This document shows positions 1-8,096 of a DNA stretch of 11,788 nucleotides, piece by piece (the stretch's first letter is position 1; each line of letters begins with the position of its first letter). This DNA comes from Isotricha intestinalis (taxonomy: Eukaryota > Ciliophora > Litostomatea > Vestibuliferida > Isotrichidae): the NCBI GenBank assembly GCA_023807065.1, contig JAJJLU010000118.1, positions 1-11,788 of the forward strand, read 5' to 3'. The position numbers and the translations under genes were made by a program. Below the pieces are notes generated by a model. The model was not told the DNA's origin and made no database searches. It saw nothing but the letters and a program-made list of their open reading frames with translations.

Positions 1-51
1 CAATCCCCAATCCCCAATCCCCAATCCCAATCCCCAATCCCCAATCCCCAA
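1..51. repeat. Left telomere, CCCCAAT repeats
   Basis: The window opens with tandem CCCCAAT units, the C-rich telomere strand expected at a 5' end. Full units lie at 5-11, 12-18, 19-25, 32-38 and 39-45. The unit at 26-31 has only three Cs (CCCAAT), and the array stops inside a unit (CCCCAA, 46-51) before unique A-rich sequence. The right end carries the complementary G-rich form, so this is a true chromosome end. The seven-base unit differs from the six-base Tetrahymena CCCCAA and the eight-base spirotrich CCCCAAAA. Confidence 0.95.
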
Positions 52-212
52 AAAAGATTCACTGAAACAAAAAATATAAATATTTTTTTAATTTGTTATT
101 TAATCTTATTAGAATTAATAATTATTTAAATAATATTTCATTTTCTATTTCAATTTCTAAATTCTTATTTTACATTAATTAAAATAATTATATAATTATA
201 CAATATCAAAAA

Positions 213-243
213 GGATTCTGAAGTTCTTGTTTCAGCTGAATCC
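213..243. other. Possible hairpin downstream of the B-box gene
   Basis: GGATTCTGAA (213-222) can pair with TTCA (231-234) and GAATCC (238-243). This gives a stem of 4+6 base pairs with an eight-base loop and a three-base bulge (GCT, 235-237). It lies about 70 bases beyond the stop codon of the minus-strand gene, within its probable 3' untranslated or subtelomeric DNA, and is richer in G+C than its surroundings. A role in RNA 3'-end formation is conceivable but not shown. Confidence 0.35.
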
Positions 244-311
244 GATTAAAATAAATTGAGTTATCTTAAATAATATTTTTAAATTTAATTTTTAATGATT
301 TAATTATTCTT

Positions 312-1406
312 TTATTCATCCTTAATTTTATATAATTTTAATTTCACTGAATTATTCAATTCCCTTATTGCAATCATAGGATAATAAGTTAATTGAGAAT
401 TACAATTAAAATCATACATTTTCTCATCATCAAAAAAAATTTGATAAACAAATTTCTTTAAATCAACAATAAAAGTAATTTTTTTTCTGTTCACAATATT
501 ATTTTCACTTTTTTTATTTTGTCCATCAACAAAAATTCCTCTATTAGACACAGAATAACAGTTATTACCACATATCCAACAGGTTTTTCCAATATTATCA
601 TCTCCAAATCCTACGTCAAAATCTCCATTAATATAATGAATATAATAATCTAATTTATATTTATTACCTTTTTCCAATGGATTGATACTTCTAACAACTG
701 TCATTGTGCCACCTTTTAGAATTTTTGTAACTTTTGTATTGTTTTCTTCTAATTGATAATAAAAACCATGATTTTCATATGTTTTTTTTGACCATTCAAA
801 AATTTCTTCTGGATTTAATGGACTTTCTTTTAATTTTTTAAAATAATTTTCTATCAATTCTAATTCTTTTATCACTGATTTTTCATATAGATTGTATTTT
901 TCTAAATTCAATTTAGGTTCTTTTTTAATGTTTTTTTTTTTTTTGTTATATAAGTGAATTAAATTTTTGCCTAGGATATTTAATTGAGTTTTATTTTTTG
1001 GAGGACAATTTTGGTAAATGTTATTTATTTCATTTGAATCATCATTTATTTCCTGTAAAAAATTATTGTAATATTCTTCAATATATTCATTCATTCTTTT
1101 TCTGAATTCATCCACTTTTTTTTTTAAAAATTCATTGAATTCTTGATGTTTTTTATTTAAGGCTTCGTCTTTACTTTTATTTATATATTCTTCTAAATTT
1201 GTTTTATAAATTTCTTCAATTTCATTTATTTTAACTCCTATATGACCAGAATGATTTCCAAACATACAATCTATACACATTAATTTATTTTCATTTTCAC
1301 ATTTTGTGTCAATACAAATCCCAACAATTAAGTTATTTTGATGCTCAAAACAATTTATTTTGTTCAAATTAAGCTCATTTATATTGAATGTTGGAGGAGC
1401 ATTCAT
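312..1406 (-). CDS. TRIM-like protein: B-box zinc finger, coiled coil, SPRY-like domain
   Basis: A 364-residue protein with ATG at 1404-1406 and TAA at 312-314. Residues 19-55 form a B-box-type zinc site with ligands C19, H22, C31, C36, C44, C47, H52 and H55, spaced as in the B-box family. Residues about 65-195 are rich in K, E and N and look like a helical coiled coil. Residues about 225-362 fit a SPRY/B30.2-type beta-sandwich: FDVGFGDD (263-270), a CWICGNNCYSVS stretch (276-287), a late FIVDLKKFVYQIFF strand (312-325) and YYPMIAI (341-347). This is TRIM architecture without the N-terminal RING, so ubiquitin ligase activity cannot be assumed; protein-protein binding or scaffolding is the safer inference. 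Both Trp codons are TGG. The gene points at the left telomere and ends about 260 bases from it. No intron is needed. The B-box is clear; the SPRY call is good but made by eye. Confidence 0.85.
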   Translation of the reverse strand: MNAPPTFNINELNLNKINCFEHQNNLIVGICIDTKCENENKLMCIDCMFGNHSGHIGVKINEIEEIYKTNLEEYINKSKDEALNKKHQEFNEFLKKKVDEFRKRMNEYIEEYYNNFLQEINDDSNEINNIYQNCPPKNKTQLNILGKNLIHLYNKKKKNIKKEPKLNLEKYNLYEKSVIKELELIENYFKKLKESPLNPEEIFEWSKKTYENHGFYYQLEENNTKVTKILKGGTMTVVRSINPLEKGNKYKLDYYIHYINGDFDVGFGDDNIGKTCWICGNNCYSVSNRGIFVDGQNKKSENNIVNRKKITFIVDLKKFVYQIFFDDEKMYDFNCNSQLTYYPMIAIRELNNSVKLKLYKIKDE

Positions 1407-1660
1407 TTTATATATATTTACTTTATAATTAAAAAAAATAAAATTATTTTATTCTTTTTAAATAAAGTTAAAGAATTTATAAAGGGAATATTATAATGGA
1501 AAAAACTTAATAACATAGGAGTAATTATTTGAATATATAAAATTCATGAAAAAATATTGATTTTTGAATTAAAATATATTTTTATTTATATAAAAAAATT
1601 CAACTCAAATGAAAATGAAATTTTTGTCGTCTTTTTATATAGAATATTATTCACTTATCT

Positions 1661-1980
1661 TTAAATAACTTTTTCTGAAATAATAAAGCTACATTTATTT
1701 CCCATATTTCCACTTTATAAATAATAAATTCCTCCAGTATATTTATCATTACCAAATTTTCAAGAATCAATTTTTTAATAATAATAAATATAAATATCAG
1801 AATTACATTTTGTTTTGTGTTATTAAGGATTATTTTTTATTACTCTTAATTCTAAATATCTTGAATGATCATTTATCTCATTAATTATTGAAATTATTAA
1901 ATAATTCTTTCTTCTTTAATTTAAATACAAAATAATTGGTGTTTTTCACATTATTTTTAATCTTTGGAAAATAAAATAAA
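1661..1980 (-). pseudogene. Possible decayed coding region, family unknown
   Basis: One minus-strand frame stays protein-like for about 100 codons without a frame change, although interrupted by TAA and TGA codons. Readable pieces include NYLIISIINEINDHSRYLEL, then KFGNDKYTGGIYYL (ending near 1718), then SGNMGNKCSFIISEKVI (about 1714-1664). The glycine and cysteine content is higher than in random A+T-rich sequence. One TGA (1760-1762) stands where a tryptophan would read naturally (DS-stop-KFGND). All interruptions could come from C-to-T or G-to-A changes (CAA to TAA, TGG to TGA), as expected for a gene eroding toward A+T. The family is not recognised, and chance cannot be excluded without a homologue. 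Confidence 0.35.
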
Positions 1981-2251
1981 ATCAAAGAAATAATTGATTA
2001 AAATGAACTTTTAATTGAAGAAATTATATTCATATTAATTAATATTGGTTATTAAATCTTTTGAGCATAATATAAAATTATTATGAAAGCATGATTAAAT
2101 TTTTATAATTCAATATTTTTCAACAATTAATAAAGAAATTAAATTCAAATCCTATCTAAAAATAATGATTTCTATAAGTTTTCATTTATTTTTTTATAAT
2201 TAAAAGTTTCAATTTTTGAATTATGAAAAAAATTTCTTTCAAACGATCAAC

Positions 2252-2438
2252 ACAAGAATATAATTTTTTGTCAAATAAAGTTGAAATAGAAACTTTAAAT
2301 TTATAAATAACAAACAATATATCTTTTCTTTCCTTTTAGAATTCAATTATAATCTATAATGAAAGATATATTTTTTTATTTTTTTCCAAAAATTTAATGT
2401 TTATTGATGTGTACAAGAATGTAATAAAAAGTCAAATA
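2252..2438. repeat. Imperfect direct duplication in intergenic DNA
   Basis: ACAAGAAT followed 18 bases after its start by GTCAAATA occurs at 2252-2277 and again, with the same spacing, at 2413-2438; the bases between differ. Downstream of each copy there is also an AATAACAAAYAAT-like block, near 2306 and 2512, at unequal distances. This looks like a small old duplication with later drift, but the sequence is too simple to be sure. Confidence 0.3.
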
Positions 2439-2672
2439 GATAAAGTTTAAATTAAAATAAAATAAAATGAAATAAAGAAAAAAAGTTGCATCAAATCATT
2501 AAATTATTGAATAACAAATAATGTTTAATTATTAATAAAAAAATAATTTGTCTAATACCATTATTTTTTTTGATTATTATCATTCATTTTCAATTTTTAG
2601 ATAATTAATTTTCAAGTATAAATTTGTTTTTGGTTTAATAAAAATCACATTTTTAGATTTAAATAAAAAAAA

Positions 2673-2955
2673 AAACAAGGCAGTGGTGGTTGCATCATTT
2701 TAGTTTTATTGGCAGAGATGTTAGAAGACTGCAAAAAAAGCGAAAGAAGACACCCTAACCAGTCTCGGAGAAGCCGGATAAAAAGAAAAAGAATTGGAGG
2801 ATATGGCAACAGATACAGAGGAATTGTAACAGAATTAGAGAAAGAGTAGGAGGATACAGTAATCGGAGCAGAGGATAGGCAGTAGAGCAGGTTGAAGCTG
2901 AAAATGCCGGACTGGCAGAAATGAAAAGCGCAGAACTTCAGACCCTGGTTACTAA
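2673..2955. other. G+C-rich island of foreign appearance, no intact gene
   Basis: Composition changes abruptly: by my count 107 of 250 bases in 2701-2950 are G or C (43%), against roughly 15-20% in neighbouring DNA, and the plus strand is strongly purine-rich. Read on the plus strand it looks like an acidic, probably coiled-coil protein that changes frame several times. Readable pieces are LAEMLEDCKK, then KEDTLTSLGEAG and KEKELEDMATDTEEL, then VTELEKE and EDTVIGAEDRQ, then AVEQVEAENAG leading into SAELQTLVTKIK and a stop. Codons such as GCC, GCG, CTG, CCG and ACC are almost absent from the genes of this chromosome. The opposite strand carries an open frame of 128 codons (2645-3031), probably because a pyrimidine-rich strand has few stops. 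Candidate explanations are a decayed horizontally acquired fragment, an assembly chimera or a non-coding RNA gene. Confidence 0.65.
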
Positions 2956-3595
2956 AATAAAATAATAAAGTCAAAATATTCATGATTTCAATAATTTTTC
3001 TTTTTATATCATAAATATATAATTTCATCATAATAAATATTTTTTTTTAATTTTATTTTATCATTTAAAAAACAATGAATTATGACAGAAATCAATTTTT
3101 CTAATAAATTAATGCTATTTTAGGGAATTATATATTTATCAAAGGATGTTGCTCTTATTTTTTTAGTTAATATTTTTTAAAAATTATTGTATTTTTTCAA
3201 AAAATCTATTAGACTTTTATTTTTTAAAATATTTCATATTGTTGATTATAATTTTTCTTTAATATATATTATTTATTTATTTTTCATATTTAATTTTTCC
3301 AATACATAGCCAGTAGACAATATATTAGTTTGAATGTTTATTACAATAATAAGATTTAATTTCTTTTTTCTATTTATGTTGAATTTTGTAATTACAATAT
3401 ATGGTTATAATTATGAATTTTTTTTTATTCCAAACATTACCTTTTCTCTTATATTATTTCTTCTATTATATTCTTTATTAAATTGTTTGACCTAAGTTAA
3501 CTTCATTATTATTTTTTAAATTTTGATTTTATATTAATTTTTAATTTTTTTTTTCTTCTTTACCTTTCAAATTATCATCTTTGTCTTCTTTTTAA
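2956..3595. other. A+T-rich intergenic DNA, nothing recognised
   Basis: Low-complexity A+T-rich sequence with stops in all frames. I see no gene, RNA gene or repeat in it. Confidence 0.6.
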
Positions 3596-3715
3596 TTTGC
3601 TCGCCCAGATGAGCTTAATCACAATGGCACTAGTGGTTTTATGCATGTGGCTTTGTGTCATGTCATTTTATTGTTATATAAAGTATGTCTTACCTCCTGT
3701 AGCATAAGAAATTAA
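3596..3715. other. Second G+C-elevated patch, possible gene relic
   Basis: Positions 3601-3660 contain 27 G or C in 60 bases (45%), in sharp contrast with both sides. A minus-strand frame running in from about 3780 reads GDISIDSQNKSIFEFLISYA, then TGGKTYFI, two TAA stops two codons apart, then NDMTQSHMHKTTSAIVIKLI ending near 3610. A plus-strand frame is also open here (ARPDELNHNGTSGFMHVALC onward), so the coding strand is not settled. There is no intact start-to-stop gene. I tried to fit tRNA, 5S rRNA and spliceosomal RNA landmarks and none matched. It may be a decayed gene or an uncharacterised RNA. Confidence 0.4.
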
Positions 3716-4506
3716 AAATTCAAAAATTGATTTATTTTGAGAATCAATTGATATATCACCTGTTCAAGATTTTCACGTCGCAACATGATGAAGAAAAATT
3801 TTAAAAAAATGTTTTAACAATTGATTATTAAAAATATTTAAAGATGATAAATTACTTTCTGCTTTATTATCCTGTTTGAAATAAGTATTGGAAATATCTT
3901 TAATGAGAAATATGATCAATAATTATATTCTTTTCTTAATTTTTTTTATTAAATCAAATCCAAATTTTAAAGTATTGGATATATTCCTTGATTTTTATTT
4001 TCTTTAGATGAATTTGAATTTTTAAATTACAGATTTGTCATTTTTATGTATTTTAAAAATTATATTTGATTTTTTTTATAAATCTTCGATTTATGAATTT
4101 AATTTAAATTTTTTATTTAAAAATAAGAAAAAATTTAAAAATACAACTGCGTATAATTAAATTTGATTTTTGGAAATGATTTTGACTAAATGCAACAATT
4201 TAATAAAAAAATAATTAAAAGATGATAATATATTATAAACTTAAGTAGGTAAAAGATATTTTATTGATATCATTTATTCAATTATGACACAAAAAATTAT
4301 TTAAAAATTCAATTTAATAATATAGAATATTGGTGATTTTTATTGAATATTAAAATAATAATTCTGAATTTTTTATCAAAATTAATTATTATTTTGAAAA
4401 AAAGATATTGATACCATTTAAGATAAAAATGGAGATTTACTTTTTATAATTATTTGTTTAAAAGATTTATAAAAAAATTTGTTTTTTTATTAAATTTTTA
4501 AATTAT
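3716..4506. other. A+T-rich intergenic DNA downstream of the broken transporter
   Basis: Apart from the start of the reading described for 3596-3715, this is A+T-rich sequence with stops in all frames. It includes the 3' flank of the broken membrane-protein gene. No terminator or RNA gene was recognised. Confidence 0.6.
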
Positions 4507-5552
4507 TTAATTTTGAAAGCTTAATTCTGATTCCAGAATATCTTTAATAATTTTTTCTTTTTCAAAAATCCCTCTCTTTGAAATATTCTTTTTAATATAT
4601 TTATTTAATCCACAAAATTTGATTTCAATAATTTCTAAATATATAAAATTTGTTAAAACAGAAATTATAGTCATTCATATAATGTTATAATCAATGATAT
4701 TAATAAATTTTTTAACTACATTTTCTTCAGAAACAAATAAAATAAGAATTAGAAAAATATCTGATATACCTTTTGATAAAATTGCATAAATAAGATCTAA
4801 AATAAAAACTATTTTAAAATATATAAAATTAAGACAAAACAAATCAAAAAACATGAAATTGGATGTATATAATTTAATAAATAAGTGATATCTTCTTTTA
4901 ACTCTTCCCAAAAATAAATTAAACTAGTAATAAATTGAATAACCCCAATTAAACTTATTAATAAATATCCATTAATAAAATAATAGGTATTAATATGTTT
5001 AATTAAGAAAATAGTAAAGATAAAACAAAAATTTTGAAAAATATATTTTAAAGTATTAAGAATATTACTCTTTAAATACATATATATTTGTATTGTTATA
5101 AAAATTAATGATAAAAAATTAATTGTTATTGAAGGATAATGATGATAATGAAATTCACTATTATAACAATATTTTTGGATTAAAATACAAAAAGTAAACA
5201 AAAAAAATTGTGAAACCCATTCTGCCTCAAAATTAATTGTCAAATAAATTTCTAAAAATGAAAGAATAATTATTGTTAATAAATATATTTTTATTCTTAA
5301 TGCAGGATTTATTTTATCATTTGATGAACCTTTTAAATATAATAAATCTTGATTTGATATAAAACTTTTCTTTGTTTTTGATAAATTGTTTTCAATAATA
5401 TAAAATAAGACAAAAAAAATTTGTGATATATTATTTATTATAATTGAGTATTTTGAATTTTCAGGAAAACTTATTTGATTTTTGGTAAAAAATAGAAATA
5501 TTAAACCAAGTATATAAAAAAATTCTTTATTAAAATTCATTGAAATAAACAT
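4507..5552 (-). pseudogene. Ten-segment DMT-like membrane protein, broken by a frameshift and an in-frame TGA
   Basis: This is a third copy of the membrane-protein family of 8097-9203. The first reading frame (ATG 5550-5552, 247 codons) covers membrane segments 1-8 and keeps family marks: ENNLSKTKKS (54-63), HYHHYPSITIN (135-145) and FLIKHINTYYFINGYL (182-197). It stops at TAG 4809-4811. The next frame, reached by a -1 change at 4812-4818, supplies segment 9 (LIYAILSKGIS) and meets TGA at 4675-4677. The same frame then resumes with segment 10 and the family tail (IYLEIIEIKFCGLNKYIKKN) to TAA 4507-4509. Together this would be about 348 residues, near the 368 and 374 of the intact copies. From the EE after segment 7 to the end of SKGIS there are 49 residues, as in the intact copy (EG to SKCIS), so a one-base change explains the break better than an intron. 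Its two Trp codons before the break are TGG. It is either a pseudogene with little decay or a gene needing recoding. Confidence 0.8.
4812..4818 (-). other. U UUA AAA slippery heptamer directly before UAG
   Basis: In the zero frame of the broken membrane-protein gene the codons read ATT TTA AAA TAG. The heptamer T TTA AAA fits the X XXY YYZ rule for -1 ribosomal slippage, and the stop follows at once. Slipping back one base continues as ATA GTT TTT ATT into the frame that encodes the missing ninth segment. The alternative is loss of one A from an A5 run. No obvious stimulatory hairpin is visible within the next 40 bases, which are nearly all A and T. Confidence 0.4.
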
Positions 5553-7077
5553 TTTTTTATAATTCTAAACAATCAACATTTAATAAAATATATTATAATT
5601 ATTTTAATAGTTATAATTTTATTATTATTATTTGAGCAATTAATAATTAGTTATATAATAATATCTTTTATTGATTATTTTTTTAGTTTACTTGATATAA
5701 GTTTTTGAATAATTTTTGGATTTTTTTCTATCACTAACTTTTATTTTTCCTTCAAAAGAAATAAATCAAAAAATTGAAGATTTATTCCTAAACCATTCAT
5801 TTTCTCATAAAATAATATCACAAATAATTATGAAAAAATTTTGAAAAAAATATTCCAAAAAAAATGTTTATTGAACTATATTTTATATTTTAAATATGCT
5901 TTAAAAATATATTTATGCAAATTATTTGTTTTTTATTGCCTGAAAAGAAAATTTTGTTTTATGTTGGAAAAAAATTTTATATTTTTTATACAATTTACGT
6001 TGAAAATCATATAAAATAATTAAATAATAATAAATAAATATTAAAACTTTATATTTACTTCATTAACTTTATATTTGAAAAAAATGTATTATTAATTTAC
6101 TATTTTTTAAATGTTATACTCATTAATAAAAAGTTTTTAGATTATATATGTTTTATATCATCTTTTTTGATAACTGTTATTAAAATCTAGTCAATAAATA
6201 AATATATTATCAAATTATATGACCCAAAATTTTGATAAATTGTTTTTATTTTATATCTTAAAATCTTCTTGAATTATATTTTGTAAGTCTACTTTATTAT
6301 AAAATTAAATTAATAATTTTTAAACTCTTGATAGTATATTTGAGTAAAAAAATATATACTTTTAATTCTTCACAAAGGAAATTATTATGAGTATATCTGA
6401 AAAATCTCTATTTTCTGTGAAATATTTATATTGTCATTATTCTATTTCTTTTCTAATTATTTTTCCGAATTTAATCTGAATTTGAGTTATTTAGAAAAAT
6501 AAAAATTTTACAATTAGAGATTAAAATTGAAATTTTTTTGTGTTTTTTGATTTTTTATTTAGTATTTTTCTTATGAATTTATCTCATCAACCTATTATCA
6601 TTTAATTAAATTTATTATCATTTATATTAATCTTTCAAAATCTATAATAATATAATAAAACTCATAAAAAAATAATTAATAATGAATGAGAATTTATTCT
6701 TATCCTTTTTATACAATTTAATACAAAATTAGTTTCAATAAACCTAAAATTCTGAAATTTCCAAAAAAATTTGTTTTATTATTTATCGGGAAAGAAAAAG
6801 AAAATTTAAAAAAACAGAATGACTTTTTTGTGCGTAAAATTGTAATATTATTATTTTTAACAAATTGAATCTTTGATAAAAGATAAAGTTATATTCATTT
6901 TTTGATTATATTAATATTCAAAATGAGTTACATTTATATATGAAATATATAAAAAATAAGATTTATCTTTTTTCAAATGTCAAAGATTGTAGAGGAATAG
7001 TTTCTATTTCGGAAATTAAAAATTTTTATTTATTAGGATAAATTATATGATATTAATATTATTATTTTTTGTAATTT
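5553..7077. other. A+T-rich intergenic DNA, middle part
   Basis: No gene was recognised. The first bases are the A-rich leader of the broken membrane-protein gene (six T on the plus strand next to its ATG). A plus-strand frame is open for about 69 codons ending near 6017, but it lacks a convincing ATG start and known motifs, so I treat it as chance. I looked for a J domain (HPD motif) upstream of the DnaJ relic and did not find one. Confidence 0.55.
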
Positions 7078-7567
7078 CCCAATATCATTATCTTTGGATT
7101 TGCTTTAAAATAATGTTGTTGATGAAAATTTAAGTCCTTTATGATGGTGATGATATTTATAGAAATTTTTCTTTATAAAGAAGTCTATATATCTGGAATT
7201 AAAGTATGAATTCCTATATTATGAAATATCTAAGTTTTTTTATTGGAGTGAAAATACCCTATTAAAGGAAGAATATTTTTTGACACCCCATATATAAAAA
7301 ATATGTTCATAATGATTTAGAGATATATAAATATAACTCCAAATTAAAAGGAGAAAAATGTATTATCCTCATAATTATTAATTACCCAAAATAATAATTA
7401 AAAAATAATTTTAATATTTTTATAAAGACTAGATTAATAAAGTTAATATTCCACGAATTAAGAGTAAATTAGAAAAAGAAAATAAAGGTGATCTATTAAT
7501 AAAAGCAACTTTTGACTTATTTTATCCCAAGATAATAATACTTGAAATATTCAAAAATTTTTTTTAA
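7078..7567 (+). pseudogene. Relic of a DnaJ/HSP40 C-terminal region
   Basis: Pieces in DnaJ order are spread over all three plus-strand frames. First comes PNIIIFGFALK (7078-7110), resembling the GD-[IL]-[VI]-F-x-L strand of the DnaJ C-terminal domain. Next is YDGDDIYRNFSL (7140-7175), matching the R-x-GDDL-Y motif, then KEVYISGIKV (7177-7206), matching the KEALLGF-x-[KV] segment. After a gap longer than expected comes IPRIKSKLEKENKGDLLIKA (7448-7507) and then TFDLFYPK (7508-7531), matching the GMP...GDL-[IV]-x-F-x-V-x-FP region, with a stop at 7565-7567. In HSP40 co-chaperones this domain binds unfolded clients and passes them to Hsp70. Here frame changes and TAA/TGA stops make it non-functional. 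The N-terminal J domain is not visible. The order and spacing of four motifs make chance unlikely, but the match was made by eye. Confidence 0.5.
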
Positions 7568-8096
7568 GAACTACTTTAAATATATGCTATGAAAAAAAAT
7601 CTATTTTCTAATTTATTCTTTATAACCATTTAAAGAGAAAAAAAGAATTTTCCTGTTAAATTTATAATTTTGATATCATATTAAATTTGATATTTTTAAA
7701 AATAACATTTTAAAAAATATGATTAGTGAATAGAAAATTTATTACTTTAGAAACAATTTATGAATTAAATATTGTTTTCTTTTTTTGGGATTGGATTTTT
7801 TTTATTGGCATTTTAATTTTAATTTTTTATTTATTACTTATCAAAAGAATAATAAGATTAATAATAAATTAGAATGTCATTCATTATTATCAAAAAAAAA
7901 AAATAAATTATTGATTAAAAAAGAATTAAAAATATATTATTTTTACTCTATTAAAATTATTTATTTAATCAAAACATTGTAATTTAGATAGAAGTATATA
8001 TATTTATTATCAATTTCATATAATAATTTTTGTAGAATTTTCTATTTATTTATTTCAATATATAAAGCACAAAAAAATGAAAAATCATTTTTTAAA
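7568..8096. other. A+T-rich intergenic DNA downstream of the second transporter
   Basis: A plus-strand frame of 65 codons (7785-7982) is open, but it starts at TTG rather than ATG, is low in complexity (K, N, I, F) and matches nothing known to me, so I do not call it a gene. GGGATTGGA (7787-7795) resembles the telomere repeat by one unit. Nothing else was recognised. Confidence 0.55.

Larger units (their letters stand above)
1407..2672. other. A+T-rich intergenic DNA, left part
   Basis: No intact gene was found on either strand. The first 30 bases are the A+T-rich leader of the B-box gene, including a TATATATA-like run just before its ATG. The rest is A+T-rich with dense stops. It holds the degenerate reading at about 1661-1980 and a short imperfect direct duplication (2252-2438). 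Several stretches of 40-50 codons are open, for example minus strand around 2190-2330, but runs of this length are expected by chance at this composition. Confidence 0.6.

Noticed and set aside
2732..2760. ACCCTAACC inside the G+C-rich island, resembling a TTAGGG-type telomere or telomerase template
   Set aside because: This chromosome ends in CCCCAAT, not CCCTAA, and a nine-base match alone is not evidence of a telomerase RNA.
3601..3700. Possible tRNA, 5S rRNA or spliceosomal U1/U4 RNA in the G+C-elevated patch
   Set aside because: Only short matches (for example AGCTT and TGGCA) were found; the cloverleaf, the U4 stem and an Sm site could not be built.
3783..3790. ATGATGA at 3785-3791 as box C of a C/D snoRNA
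   Set aside because: No CTGA box D or terminal stem at a suitable distance.
4801..4845. A 32-base GT...AG intron that would also restore the frame in the broken carrier gene
   Set aside because: Removing it would leave the segment 8-9 region 11 residues shorter than in the intact paralogue, whereas a one-base frame change keeps exactly the same length.
5717..6017. Two overlapping plus-strand open stretches of about 45 and 69 codons
   Set aside because: No convincing ATG start, no motif, low complexity; kept as intergenic.
7785..7982. 65-codon plus-strand open frame
   Set aside because: It starts with TTG, not ATG, is dominated by Lys, Asn, Ile and Phe, and has no recognisable motif; length is compatible with chance at this composition.
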